A stretch of 64,000 nt of DNA from Hofstenia miamia (GCA_004352715.1 SCFE01000007.1:1587377-1651376); one strand, 5' to 3'; shown: positions 22,509 through 33,045, counted from the first letter of the stretch. Notes: a model not told the origin generated them from the sequence alone. Translations and numbers: made by a program.

Positions 22509-23507
22509 TTAGTAAGGCGGTGCATTGTTATAAAGTGCAGCAGCGTATGATTTATATACCCTGGACGGGCGAGCAAGCGGGTGGTGCGGCAGGTTGCTAG
22601 CGAAAGGCGGCAAAAATCGAGGTGCAAAGCTTTCAAAGACTCTGTTATTTGTCGGCATTGCTTTGAGGAATTGAATTGTGCGACAAGAAGGAGGCTCGAA
22701 GAAGGATTTAATGATGGATACAAATTTTCCAATTCCATTCTGTGAGAAATGAATGCCGTCTTTTGAAAAGAGACGACTGTTAACGACTTTTGGACCTAAA
22801 CAAAATTGTGAAAATAATTTAAATACTGAAAATTTTAATTTTTCTGATAAGTTAGAAATAATTTTATTGACTTTTACTACTTCATTGTTGCCTTGAAGCA
22901 GGCTGTTGCAAAAAGGTGGGATTTCACTAAGAAAAATCTTAGTAGGACTAAAAATATGGTTAATTATTTTAATAAGATCAGTAAACTTAGCTTCGTAGTT
23001 GGTTGGGTTCTTGAGAATATCATTTCTTCCAATTTGTACGAAAACTGTTTTAATTTTTGTTTGCGGGTAGAGTTCCAATGTCTGTTGAAGCTCAGATATG
23101 CATGCACCGGGATACGAGTGCACGGAGACCTCTTTGTTTCTGATTATGTTTTTGGATCGTAATTTCCTAAACATGGAGCTACCTAAAATTAAAAAATTAG
23201 TACCTGTTTTGATCTTGCGAGGTTTTCTTGGAGAGCGAGTAATAGGTTTATTTCTTGATGCTGTTGAATGCAAAAAAGCGTCAGTGACTTCTTGTTCGCG
23301 CGAGTTAGGTGTAAGGGACGTATGCGTGTGATCCTTAAGAAATGAATGCAATGAAAATAATTCATCTCGACTGAGGGCCAAAAATGGTGCTACAAGTTTG
23401 CAGTGTTCGTCGTCTTTATTGATGTTTGAGTCAGTGACGTTTTTAAGTGCGGAGCGGAGAGCGCAATCGACTGTCTTTAGAGAGGACATCGCGGCCAATG
23501 AGGACAT
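22509..23507 (-). CDS. LINE ORF1 with SGNH/GDSL-hydrolase domain
   Basis: The 332-codon frame starts at ATG 23507 and is intact. Residues 1-100 are a charged, Ser/Lys-rich leader. Residues about 103-270 form an SGNH-hydrolase-like domain. Block I is LILGSSMF, with candidate nucleophile Ser111, though the usual GDS is GSS. Block II is SYPGACIS, near 131-138. Block III is GRND, 160-163. Block V is DGIH, 250-253, giving Asp and His. The tail is Pro/Arg-rich. Esterase-type ORF1 proteins are known from CR1/L2 LINEs, where they bind element RNA or lipids. The partner ORF2 follows on the same strand. The loss of the block I Asp may affect catalysis. Confidence 0.88.
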   Translation of the reverse strand: MSSLAAMSSLKTVDCALRSALKNVTDSNINKDDEHCKLVAPFLALSRDELFSLHSFLKDHTHTSLTPNSREQEVTDAFLHSTASRNKPITRSPRKPRKIKTGTNFLILGSSMFRKLRSKNIIRNKEVSVHSYPGACISELQQTLELYPQTKIKTVFVQIGRNDILKNPTNYEAKFTDLIKIINHIFSPTKIFLSEIPPFCNSLLQGNNEVVKVNKIISNLSEKLKFSVFKLFSQFCLGPKVVNSRLFSKDGIHFSQNGIGKFVSIIKSFFEPPSCRTIQFLKAMPTNNRVFESFAPRFLPPFASNLPHHPLARPSRVYKSYAAALYNNAPPY

Positions 23508-23590
23508 CGCTGAATGCTAACAAAAAATCCGATATTCTGGTGCTCTAACGGCACAATCGGTGCAGACGTTAGGAAATTGACCATAGTACA

Positions 23591-25685
23591 AAAAAAATGA
23601 AATATGTTACGCAACAGAATGGCGCTGAAATTTGGCTAGCATATACATTAGGGAAAAATGCTTTAAAAAATAAGTGTTTTAGAAAAATGTATGTTTATTG
23701 TATCAAAGCAATTTAATATTTTAAATTAATGAGTAGTGTAAATATGTACAACTGCTATATTTAAAAAGGATAGAACAGATACAAAAACTTTGCACACAAA
23801 ACCACAATAATTCAATATTTAGTATTTCCTAATTCAATTAATCAACTTCCAAAAAATTATGTAGCGTTTCAAGTAATTTTGCCCCTATTGTAGCTAAGGA
23901 CAAAAGTATCAATTATATACACAATTACTACGTGATGTATAAACAAAGGTTTACAGGACAATTTAGCGGTTGCAGAATGAAATTAATAAAATATTGGTTT
24001 TTTAAAATAAATTGAATGCTTCTGAAAAAATCATCGTAAAATTTATATCACTTCTAATGATTTGTTTTCCTAATATATTTTTAGAAATGAGGGCTATATC
24101 TTTCAAATTGGAGATATAACATTATTTTTCGAGAGTGCATTTGATTCTGCTAATCATTATATTCTGCTTCAAATCTAGCTTTAGTGGTCGATTCCAAAGA
24201 ATACAATAAATTTTACTAATTTGGGTAAAACTAACTAAAGCATCCTATAATGTGCTATTATAGAGCTTGCATTTTTCTGTGTTTATCAACTTATTGATTA
24301 CTTTAACATTTAGAATGCTGAGAATATGATTTTTCCTTTTAAAAAATTTGTATTATGTAATGAAACATCTTTTCAAGAACTTCAACCGCAGCAATACACT
24401 TTAGATTGTAAACATTCCATATTTTAGAATTTTCAAATTTCATAATAAGCTTGGAGAAAATTGCTCGAAAATCGGAAAAATACAATTTGTTCTCTATAAT
24501 AAACCTGGACAGTTTAAGTTGCCAACATGCAGATCCTATTAAAGCTGAACTCTGACAATTGCTGTAATGTCTGAAGAGCGATTATTAACAAAGGAATGTT
24601 TATTTCGCTACATAAAGCACTTCTTCAAATCATTTTCTTACATTTTAGAATTTTATATATTGTTTTTGGCTGCCCTATTGGTCTCATAGAAAAATAAGAC
24701 TCATGCGTTAAGTATATAAAGTCGCGGTCTAATCATAGACATAGTTTAGCTTATCAAAATATAATATTGCAAATATATTACAAAAAATAGCAAATATTAC
24801 TTCAAATTGGTCTTCTCCTTTGTATTTTGATCCCGGTATCAGAGGATACTAATTGAATTATATTTTGTTAGTAAAAATATAGATGTAAGAATGGCTAAGA
24901 ACTTGAAATCGTTGAACCTATTTTTTGGGTATCTCACTAATACATTTTTTACTCTGCTGTGTTCTGTTGTGCCGGTGTTGTGACACAATAGTCTTTTGTT
25001 GTTGTGTGAAAAACTCACACAATGGCATGCCTGGCTAGTTTAGGTCTACATTCTGCATTTTCAATTACCATTAAGCTATTGATTTTGAAATGTAGAAAAA
25101 TGATTTATTTATCACTAACAGTGAAGTAGTCAGGGGGATAAAGTGGAATGTCCTCCCCGTCAAGTTATTACAACTGATTTTGACTGGTTAAATTAAAAAA
25201 GTAGGTAAAAAATTAAAAATCTATTGTCGTGTAATGTATTTTCTAGTGTCTGTTTTCTCAATTGTTATCCTTGCTCACTGTCATAAAATTGTGTGTGCGC
25301 CCATTATCATTATTGATCTCATTTTTTGATGTAGTTTCTACAATTGTTTAGGGCTTACTAAATTTAGTAGGATTTGGATTATCAAATAAAAAAATATTTC
25401 AAAAAGTTTACAGAAGTGTTAACCAGCAAATTCTTTGATTTGGTTACTTTAAGCGACTTGTTACATTAAATTTTTGGATACTTCTGTGTGAATTTTTACC
25501 TCACTTTTATTTATATTACTGTAAATCGCCATAAGCAGGGCATCCCTGATAATATGACAAATAAGATATAAATATTGTGTGCATGTACATCGATTTAAAT
25601 AAAAAATATCGTATCATTCCATTGGTTTGCGATTTTGACTTGATATAATATTTGAATTTAGTATATTTAGTATATTACACCTCTT
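23591..25685. other. AT-rich intergenic sequence, nothing recognised
   Basis: No supported ORF, RNA gene or transposon end on either strand. Confidence 0.5.
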
Positions 25686-25825
25686 TTATTCTGTGGCGTA
25701 CTATAAAAATTTTTTGAGAGAATAAGCTTGTCCTCCATTTTGTATGCAGAATTTAGGTTGACTCTCTAGATTGCAAATAACCAATGCTGATCAATTTCTA
25801 AAAGCTTAAAATTTATTTAGACTTA
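25686..25825 (+). repeat. Copy 1 of a 140-bp segment repeated across the next gap
   Basis: Begins TTTATTCTGTGGCGTACTAT and recurs at 27010-27149 with a few substitutions. Lies left of the 1,000-N gap. Confidence 0.85.
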
Positions 25826-26009
25826 ACGCCACAGCTGAACTCTACCACGCTTCACTAGCAAAAAATGCTGACCAATTAGATATACACTTTTACTATGGAT
25901 ATGCACATTACTGCATTACACTATAATTCACTGCTAAATATTTAGAAATTTCAATCAAATATTAATTGTGAATTGATTAAGAAATACAACATTTTTCAAG
26001 AAAACGGTA

Positions 26010-27009
26010 NNNNNNNNNNNNNNNNNNNNNNNNNNNNNNNNNNNNNNNNNNNNNNNNNNNNNNNNNNNNNNNNNNNNNNNNNNNNNNNNNNNNNNNNNNN
26101 NNNNNNNNNNNNNNNNNNNNNNNNNNNNNNNNNNNNNNNNNNNNNNNNNNNNNNNNNNNNNNNNNNNNNNNNNNNNNNNNNNNNNNNNNNNNNNNNNNNN
26201 NNNNNNNNNNNNNNNNNNNNNNNNNNNNNNNNNNNNNNNNNNNNNNNNNNNNNNNNNNNNNNNNNNNNNNNNNNNNNNNNNNNNNNNNNNNNNNNNNNNN
26301 NNNNNNNNNNNNNNNNNNNNNNNNNNNNNNNNNNNNNNNNNNNNNNNNNNNNNNNNNNNNNNNNNNNNNNNNNNNNNNNNNNNNNNNNNNNNNNNNNNNN
26401 NNNNNNNNNNNNNNNNNNNNNNNNNNNNNNNNNNNNNNNNNNNNNNNNNNNNNNNNNNNNNNNNNNNNNNNNNNNNNNNNNNNNNNNNNNNNNNNNNNNN
26501 NNNNNNNNNNNNNNNNNNNNNNNNNNNNNNNNNNNNNNNNNNNNNNNNNNNNNNNNNNNNNNNNNNNNNNNNNNNNNNNNNNNNNNNNNNNNNNNNNNNN
26601 NNNNNNNNNNNNNNNNNNNNNNNNNNNNNNNNNNNNNNNNNNNNNNNNNNNNNNNNNNNNNNNNNNNNNNNNNNNNNNNNNNNNNNNNNNNNNNNNNNNN
26701 NNNNNNNNNNNNNNNNNNNNNNNNNNNNNNNNNNNNNNNNNNNNNNNNNNNNNNNNNNNNNNNNNNNNNNNNNNNNNNNNNNNNNNNNNNNNNNNNNNNN
26801 NNNNNNNNNNNNNNNNNNNNNNNNNNNNNNNNNNNNNNNNNNNNNNNNNNNNNNNNNNNNNNNNNNNNNNNNNNNNNNNNNNNNNNNNNNNNNNNNNNNN
26901 NNNNNNNNNNNNNNNNNNNNNNNNNNNNNNNNNNNNNNNNNNNNNNNNNNNNNNNNNNNNNNNNNNNNNNNNNNNNNNNNNNNNNNNNNNNNNNNNNNNN
27001 NNNNNNNNN
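26010..27009. other. Assembly gap (1,000 N)
   Basis: A round-number gap flanked by partly duplicated sequence. AAATACAACATTTTTCAAGA occurs just left of it (25981-26000) and again at 27307-27326. Confidence 0.99.
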
Positions 27010-27149
27010 TTTTATTCTGTGGCGTACTATAAAAATTTTTTGAGAGAATAAGCTTGTCCTCCATTATGTATGCAGAATTTAGGTTGACTCTCTAGATTGC
27101 AAATAACCAATGCTGATCAATTTCTAAAAGCTTAAAATTTATTTAGATT
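27010..27149 (+). repeat. Copy 2 of the 140-bp segment
   Basis: Matches 25686-25825. Together with the second shared word across the gap, this suggests overlapping contigs or a local tandem array. Confidence 0.85.
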
Positions 27150-27556
27150 TAATAATAAAGTTGCATATTTCAGATACCATGAATTCATTGGTTATTTTAC
27201 AAATGTACACTATGAGCATTTGGCAGAGAAGAGATTCTTGTAAAAACTATTCATTCATGAATGATTGTAATTCCACGGGAATAATCAGTTACCTTACAAG
27301 TATTAAGAAATACAACATTTTTCAAGAAAACGGTAGATTGCTTCAACATAAAACAAAAATCAGAAAAAACTTTGTCAGAGGTATATTAAAATATTTTTAA
27401 TAATAAAGTTGCATATTTCACATACCATGAATTCATTGGTTATTTTACAAATGTACACTATGAGCATTTGGCAGAGAAGAGATTCTTGTAAAAACTATTC
27501 ATTCATGAATGATTGTAATTCCACGGGAATAATCAGTTACCTTACAAGTATTAAGC
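27150..27556 (+). repeat. Direct repeat of about 157 bp, two copies
   Basis: AATAAAGTTGCATATTTCA and the following sequence down to CCTTACAAGTATTAAG occur at about 27150-27306 and 27400-27556. About 93 bp separates the copies. No N lies between them, so this one is probably a true tandem duplication. Confidence 0.85.
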
Positions 27557-28590
27557 AGACCTAAGTTTCAACTTTCAATTTCTATTTATTACGATTTATA
27601 TACACATATAGTTTTTTTCTATGCATTTGTAAGATATGATTTTATAGATTTTTAATTGATCAGCATTTGGAAAACAGAGATGTAAGCATTTTTGTAATAG
27701 TTTTACAATAATAGAGTAAAATTCAATTTGAATGGATATGATTGCGTTGAAATTGCAAAGCATAAGCCTGTTTATGTCTCAGATTAAATACAAAGCGTCA
27801 AATAGATGGATCAGTTCTAAATGATAATCACGTTTAATTTGGTTAATCACAATATATACGCAGCAAATTGCACAGATCTGATTAAACAATAGGGTGCATT
27901 TGATTTGTATTTGAATTCAATAATATTGGTGGGCTTCACCAACATGCACCTTCTCCAAAATACAAGAAACACATTCATAATTTTGTGCTTTATTAATCCT
28001 AACATTAAAAATTCACTAAAAATTTCTCATTTTAGATGCTAAGTTGCTGTTTCTTATCATTTATATTAATGCATGAAGTGAAGTATTAATCAATTAACAA
28101 GAAATTCTATTATTTATACAAATACAATTATTTTATTCAATACCTAATAGAGAAATTTTGACCTGTCTGTTTTGAAAAATAAGACAAAGTATTGTTCGTT
28201 GATTGACAAGAAATACGTTTCTGTTCTTTACTTGACGAAGTGAACTCATTATCTGTTGGGAAAAAAATTTTATCAATCATTTGCATTAAAACATTTAAAT
28301 ATCAATAAATATAATTTCCTTAAAATATGAGTTCATATTAGAGAGAGGAGCTGGATATTAGTACGCAGGGTTTCCCAAGCATCTTCAATTTTGAAGGACA
28401 ATATTAGTGGAAATTTATAATGATTTCTTTTAATATAATTGATGTGGCATCTAATAAATTCGGAAAGTGTATGCTGTAACCAAAGTCACAACATTTTTAA
28501 TAAATTATTAATACATTACAATATAGTTGGCGTCAAAGAAAATCTAGAAATTTACTGCTGAATTTGTGAAACACAAACAAAGAAATTGAT
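27557..28590. other. AT-rich sequence, nothing recognised
   Basis: No coding or repeat signal that I can support. Confidence 0.5.
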
Positions 28591-28593
28591 AGT

Positions 28594-28989
28594 TTAGTTT
28601 ACAGGATTAAACAGCTTCCAAAGTACATCATTTTCGCAAATTATTTTCTTTAATTCTTCTTCGAATAGTTTGTTGAATTTTTCCATTAGCAGCCTTTCTC
28701 TAAGAGACCCACTGTGCAAGAATGAACAGTTTGTGCCTTTATTACAGACGCCATTTAAGTGAAATTTATGGCATTTCGTGGTTTTGAAATTGCATGGGAT
28801 GGAGGTGACCTTTAAATCTTTTAAGCAATGACCAAAACGACGTCTATCACCTTTGTTGCAGTAAATGTTTGTACGCATGATTTTTCGGAGCCTTTCCTTC
28901 ATTTGCAACGGAGTATTGATTTCACAAGAGATTGTAAGATCATCGTCAGAAGAATATGTAATAGAAGTAAGGTTTTAGTCTAGTGACAT
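28594..28989 (-). pseudogene. Small tristetraprolin-type CCCH zinc-finger gene, possibly broken
   Basis: The open part is 104 residues from an ATG at 28908. The same frame continues upstream to an ATG at 28989 but has a TAA at its fifth codon; the bridging residues (SSDDDLTIS...) look protein-like. Numbered from the 28908 ATG, NFKTTKCHKF introduces a canonical CX8CX5CX3H finger (C46, C55, C61, H65) of the TTP/ZFP36 type. This finger type binds AU-rich 3' UTRs. An upstream finger has C17 and H27, but Arg stands at both other Cys positions (8 and 23). The family normally has two fingers in tandem. It may be a diverged single-finger gene starting at 28908, or a pseudogene. Confidence 0.7.
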
Positions 28990-29120
28990 TGTACAAATGA
29001 ATTCATCGAGGACTGTCACTATTTATAGTTGGCTGCAAAAAAATGAGACTGAACACCTATTTTTTAACGCTTTGTGGAAACGTATTGAGACGTTTTAGAG
29101 GAAAACTATAAAAATAAAAG

Positions 29121-29420
29121 CCATCAATAAAAGTAGTAAAACACTTTTTAGCATCAATAATCGTCAAGATTCATTTTCTTTTAAATGTTCAATCTTCTGG
29201 AATGATTTAAGTATTGATATAAAATGGGAGACAAAATATAAGCACTTCAAGAAAAAAATAAAACAATTCTATTAAGTAGGCAAACATTATGGGGCATAGA
29301 TAATAAACTCAACGCATGGTCAAATTACTTTTAAAACTGCCCTTTAATTAATATTGCATATTTAAATCGTTTTGTAAATATTTTGGTCATGTGTTAGTTT
29401 ATAGTTTTTTTAAACATTTA
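29121..29420 (+). mobile_element. 5'-truncated LINE (family B) 3' end
   Basis: This stretch is the reverse complement of about 38930-39230, the 3' end of the family B LINE; the long stretch I compared shows no obvious difference. It encodes the ORF2 tail (SINNRQDSFSFKC, then FWNDLSIDIKWETKYKHF) and ends in the shared 3' UTR. Its 5' break falls within ORF2, as expected from incomplete reverse transcription. It sits about 90 bp inside the Tc1-like element. Confidence 0.85.
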
Positions 29421-30241
29421 AGCAATACATTTGCTTTGATTTTATTCCAAATGATTAAATATTTAAAGGGCATTATCACAATGGTTTTAAAAAATTTAGG
29501 TGTCCTTAATTTTACTGATTTTCGTAATTTTGCGGCAATTTATTGACAAATATGATTGATAAAAATCACTTCCATTATAGATCACGAATTTATCTGATTG
29601 GGATTACAATCTTAAAGTAATCAAATTGAAACTATGTCACCTAATCATCAACAGCATACAAATAAAATTTACAAATATTCAAAGAGCCATAAATAATGAT
29701 TGATTTGTGTTTTGATACGTTGGAAAAAATCTGTTTTTTTAAAATCATTTATATGCTTTTTGAACTATGAAATATATAAAGGATTGAAGGCCGTTGGACT
29801 GACACACGCGAGCTGAATTTTGAACTGGTGCATATGTACCTTATTCTTGCGGGCTGTGGTTTGGGGCTCCTCAAAAATAAATGAACTGTGTAATTTGGGA
29901 TGAAGACCCTATTTTAATTTTTGGAAAATATTACAAAACAGAGTATTTCTAATAACTTCCAAATATCATTTTACTAGTACTTTATTACTAATATTGGAAA
30001 CCTACTGATTCTTGAACAAAAATTTGAGGGTCAAGGTAAAGCAAATATAGGTTGTGGACCGGTTTGTTTTTTGAAAAATTATCAATCATTACAAGAAATT
30101 CTAGCACAAATTGTTGTAGCCCTCTAACCGCAAAACAAAATGACGCAATCAATTACATGATAATAAAACATACTTGAAATGAATATTGTTTTCTTTCTTA
30201 AAAAGCAATTCTAAACTCGAAATAATGTAGAATACTTTTGA
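29421..30241. other. Unassigned sequence inside the Tc1-like element
   Basis: No homology recognised; may belong to another insertion or to a misplaced contig ending at the single N. Confidence 0.4.
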
Positions 30242-30311
30242 GCGCAGGTGGTGTAGTGGTAGCATAGCAGCCTTCCAAGCTGTTGATCCGGGTTCGACTC
30301 TGACTTGCGCA
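30242..30311 (+). tRNA. tRNA-Gly (anticodon TCC), T-arm imperfect
   Basis: The acceptor GCGCAGG pairs with CTTGCGC (one G-T). The D-arm/A-box reads TGGTGTAGTGGT. The anticodon stem GCAGC pairs with GCTGT around loop CTTCCAA, giving anticodon TCC at 30274-30276. The B box is GGTTCGACTCT. A T-run terminator (ATTTTTTTATT) follows at once. The T stem (CCGGG against CTGA) is one base short and badly paired, so it may be a pseudogene or the head of a tRNA-derived SINE. Both internal promoter boxes and the terminator look usable. Confidence 0.78.
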
Positions 30312-30363
30312 ATTTTTTTATTTTTTCATTTTGTCTTGCATGGTATTTTTAATTCAAATTATN

Positions 30364-30712
30364 CTGAATTTATGCCTTATGCTGATGCTTTATATGATGA
30401 TGGATTGATACTCCAACAGGACGGAGCAACCCCGCACACGTCAGCAAAGACAAAAAATTGGTTTTCTGAAAATAATATCCAGTTTTTGCAATGGCCACCA
30501 AGTTCTGCTGATCTTTCTCCAATCGAAAACGTGTGGCAGATATTGAAAAATGACGTGGAGAAGAAAAATCCGCAAATTTATCCGATTTAAAAGAAAAAAT
30601 CCAAGAAAATCAACACATTTTGACATCTGAAATGAAGTCCAATTTAATGAAATCAGTTTCAGTTCGTTTGAATGAAGTTATTTCTACAGGAGGAAAACAA
30701 ATTAGACTTTGA
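30364..30712 (+). pseudogene. Tc1-type transposase, C-terminal part
   Basis: After the single N the frame reads MPYADALYDDG, then ILQQDGATPHTSAKTKNW, then WPPSSADLSPIENVWQILKN. The second catalytic Asp (QQD) and the Glu (IEN) are 34 residues apart, the DD34E spacing of Tc1. A one-base frameshift near 30583 moves the end (SDLKEKIQEN...GGKQIRL) to another frame, stopping at 30710-30712. The first catalytic Asp and the DNA-binding domain are missing. The right inverted end follows about 95 bp later. Confidence 0.88.
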
Positions 30713-30832
30713 TGCTTTTTACTTATAGTCCTTTAATGTATCTTTAAAATCTTACCTTTCTTGAGTTGTTACGTTCAGTAGTTCAAAAGTAATATGCCTT
30801 TTTTCTAGTCTCATTTTTTTTGCAGCCAACTA

Positions 30833-31105
30833 TATAAGTTTGAGTTAATTGGTAGCGCCATTAGATGAATATGATTAAATTTCGGCGTGCGCGACGGGTG
30901 CTCACTTTTAATCAAGTGTCGACGACTAATTAATTAACGACCCACATCTTCCGGGTTTACGAAGCAGCGTGATATCGAAATTAACTAACACCTGTCTTTT
31001 ATTAATTCCTAATAATATTATAGGAATTAAAATGTTAAATTCAAGATTCATTCTTTTCTGTACATTTCCATGTACAAATATGTAATGCAATTTTAAACTT
31101 TATAG
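30833..31105. other. Spacer before the candidate exon
   Basis: Nothing recognised. Confidence 0.5.
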
Positions 31106-31273
31106 GAATCGATAAGAGGCAAACTGCGCATGATCAATGAACACGCAAAAACACTAGTCAACAAACTCAAATATCTAGAAAGAACACTTTTTCTAATCCG
31201 TCGTCATTTGAAAACATATATCGGAGAAGATGTCAACAATATTTTTGTGAAAATACAAGTCCAAGAAATTTGA
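31106..31273 (+). CDS. Candidate terminal exon, 55 residues, family not recognised
   Basis: It opens after a fair acceptor (AAACTTTATAG) and stays open for 55 codons to TGA at 31271-31273. It encodes ESIRGKLRMINEHAKTLVNK, then LKYLERTLFLIRRHLKTYIG and EDVNNIFVKIQVQEI. The amphipathic, helical character and higher GC than the surroundings suggest real coding sequence, perhaps the coiled C-terminus of a cytoskeletal or scaffold protein. No partner exon was found nearby, so the frame and strand are inferred from openness and the acceptor only. Confidence 0.4.
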   Translation, partial: ESIRGKLRMINEHAKTLVNKLKYLERTLFLIRRHLKTYIGEDVNNIFVKIQVQEI

Positions 31274-33045
31274 AAAGTCTAACTGTTACACTGTGGGATG
31301 CAATCCCAAACACACAGGGACTTTGTGTATTAAAGAAAATTGGAAACAGGGGCAAGTGTATAATTTTAAAGGCCACAGCAACATTGCGGATGCATGAAAA
31401 ACGAATTCTTATTTACGAACTGGCTTTTAAATAAATTTTGTGTACAATTGTGCATGGCAGTGTAGACAGTTTTCATTGACTTGGTCTAATCTACAGAAAC
31501 AAGCCACAAAAATCACCTAAAATATCTAAAAATCTTTTGAAAATCGATCCAGGATGTATCAGGCCCCTATAGCACCACGCTACTGCTGACAATTTTACAA
31601 GTAAGAACAGTAAACTTTAAGATAAATCCCGATTGCTGCAAAACAGTTTAGCCGTTTTATATTAGAATGTTTTTATTGGAAAGATTGATATTATACATCC
31701 GTCATGAGCGAGAGGTACAGTTCTTTGAGGGAATAAATAAGATCGGTCTATCTAGTGTTAATCATTTTTAGATTAGACAAAAAATTTCTTAAGGTGAATT
31801 TGAGCATCGTGACTTTTCAAAAAATTCCCTCCGTATTATGCAACATTTTTTAAAGTGAAAGAATTAAGCGGTAATAAAAAATTTCTTCTTTAATGCATGG
31901 ACGCCCGATAAGCGCATTTCTAACATCAACTAATATATACAGCTATGTTTTACTCCTCTAATTAATGTAAAATGTAATTAGTAGAGAGCCCGTTTTGACA
32001 GAAAAATCAGATGTTGCGTGTCCAGAAGTTTGGCAAAGCAAACGTGTTGGGCTTGATTTGATTTTAATGTTCTTGGAAGCAAAAGAAATATTTGACTGAG
32101 AAAATAATTTTCTCCATTGGATGTACTAATGTAGTTAAAACGGCATAATTTAAGTTACACTGGGAACTACAGGTTTGGGGTTAGGGTTAGCGTTAGGGTT
32201 GATATGAATCAGTGATTAGTCTCTAATTCAATCATTATTATTAAATCCAAAAATGTAAAAGTCTTGTATAAATCATAAATTTTAAAATAAAAAAAAAATG
32301 TGTTGAGGTTTATATATCACACAAATATAGTTTTGAATTTGAATACAAAAAATTTGTCCAAACCTATTGAGTATCATCAAATGGGGTAAATAGAAATCGC
32401 AGACAGGGAGAAATTTTTATTTATTATTACATATGTTATTCTTAGTATTTTACATTGTTTTTTTGCGTAGGAATTAATCACTATAGGTTTATATGCCACA
32501 GGATAGCCGTATGTAGGCTCATCTCATTTCGAGAAATTGAAGGACAGAAAATCTGGTCTAAATTCCTAAGTTTTTGCTAGACATCTCCCTGAATATATCA
32601 ATTTTCTAAATGCAAGGACAACAAATTTCTAATTTATGCGGTTAACGATGTAAAATTCAAGAAGTATCATACGAAAATCTTTAAGTATCTTTTCATTGTC
32701 TATCTTAATCTGTTTTTAAAATTCTCATTGTTTTCAATGTTTTACCACAAAGCATTTTATGTTAGCATTTGAAAGCCTAATTTGATATTTGCTTGAAGAA
32801 AATGTAAATCTCAAAAAGTCATATAAAAATTGATGTTGATCAACTTATAAATGCCATTATTAAAAATATATTGTAAAAACATTAAAGCTAGATTCCTTCC
32901 CCATATTAAATATTGTGCTAGCTTCTTTCAATTTTTTACATGCACCTTTGGATACAGTATGCTAGAATAGCTTAAAAGCATAATGTTGACTGTTTTACAG
33001 GATTTGAAACGCCATTACGAAAATCATTAAAGTTTATATATATAT
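31274..33045. other. No gene recognised; short telomere-like patch inside
   Basis: AT-rich with no supported ORF. Contains an interstitial TTAGGG-like patch at 32177-32200 and ends in a (TA)n run at the gap. Confidence 0.5.
32177..32200 (+). repeat. Short interstitial telomere-like repeat
   Basis: GGGGTTAGGGTTAGCGTTAG followed by GGTT: about four GTTAGG units with one base change. Consistent with TTAGGG-type telomeres, but too short to prove it. Confidence 0.6.

Larger units (their letters stand above)
18911..23590 (-). mobile_element. Near-complete CR1/L2-like LINE (family A)
   Basis: On the minus strand the element runs from a 5' region near 23590 through ORF1 (23507-22509) and a spacer of roughly 270 bp to ORF2 (open from 22239 to 19087). 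A 3' UTR follows, with a (TCTTA)n tail at 18931-18911, seen as TAAGATAAGATAAGA on the plus strand. A long intact ORF2, an ORF1 with an SGNH-hydrolase fold and a microsatellite tail are typical of the CR1/L2 group of APE-type LINEs. Fragments with the same 3' end occur at 43910-44760 (older) and 53080-53291 (nearly identical). The exact 5' end is inferred. Confidence 0.88.
29028..30830 (+). mobile_element. Tc1-like transposon, internally interrupted
   Basis: GTTGGCTGCAAAAAAATGAG, extended by ACT, stands at 29028-29050 after TA. Its inverted match, one A longer, stands at 30807-30830 before TA. Target TA and roughly 23-24-bp inverted ends fit the Tc1/mariner superfamily. A DD34E-type transposase end lies near the right terminus. 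The interior holds a LINE fragment, unassigned sequence and a tRNA-like gene, and a single N at 30363 lies between the tRNA and the transposase part. The middle is therefore either nested insertions or a bad join. Confidence 0.85.

Noticed and set aside
22409-22738. 109-codon minus-strand frame overlapping the end of LINE ORF1
   Set aside because: Overlaps the SGNH ORF in another frame, lacks recognisable motifs and does not join ORF2; most likely a shadow.
25955-27064. Long open frames across 25955-27064
   Set aside because: Same artefact over the 1,000-N gap.
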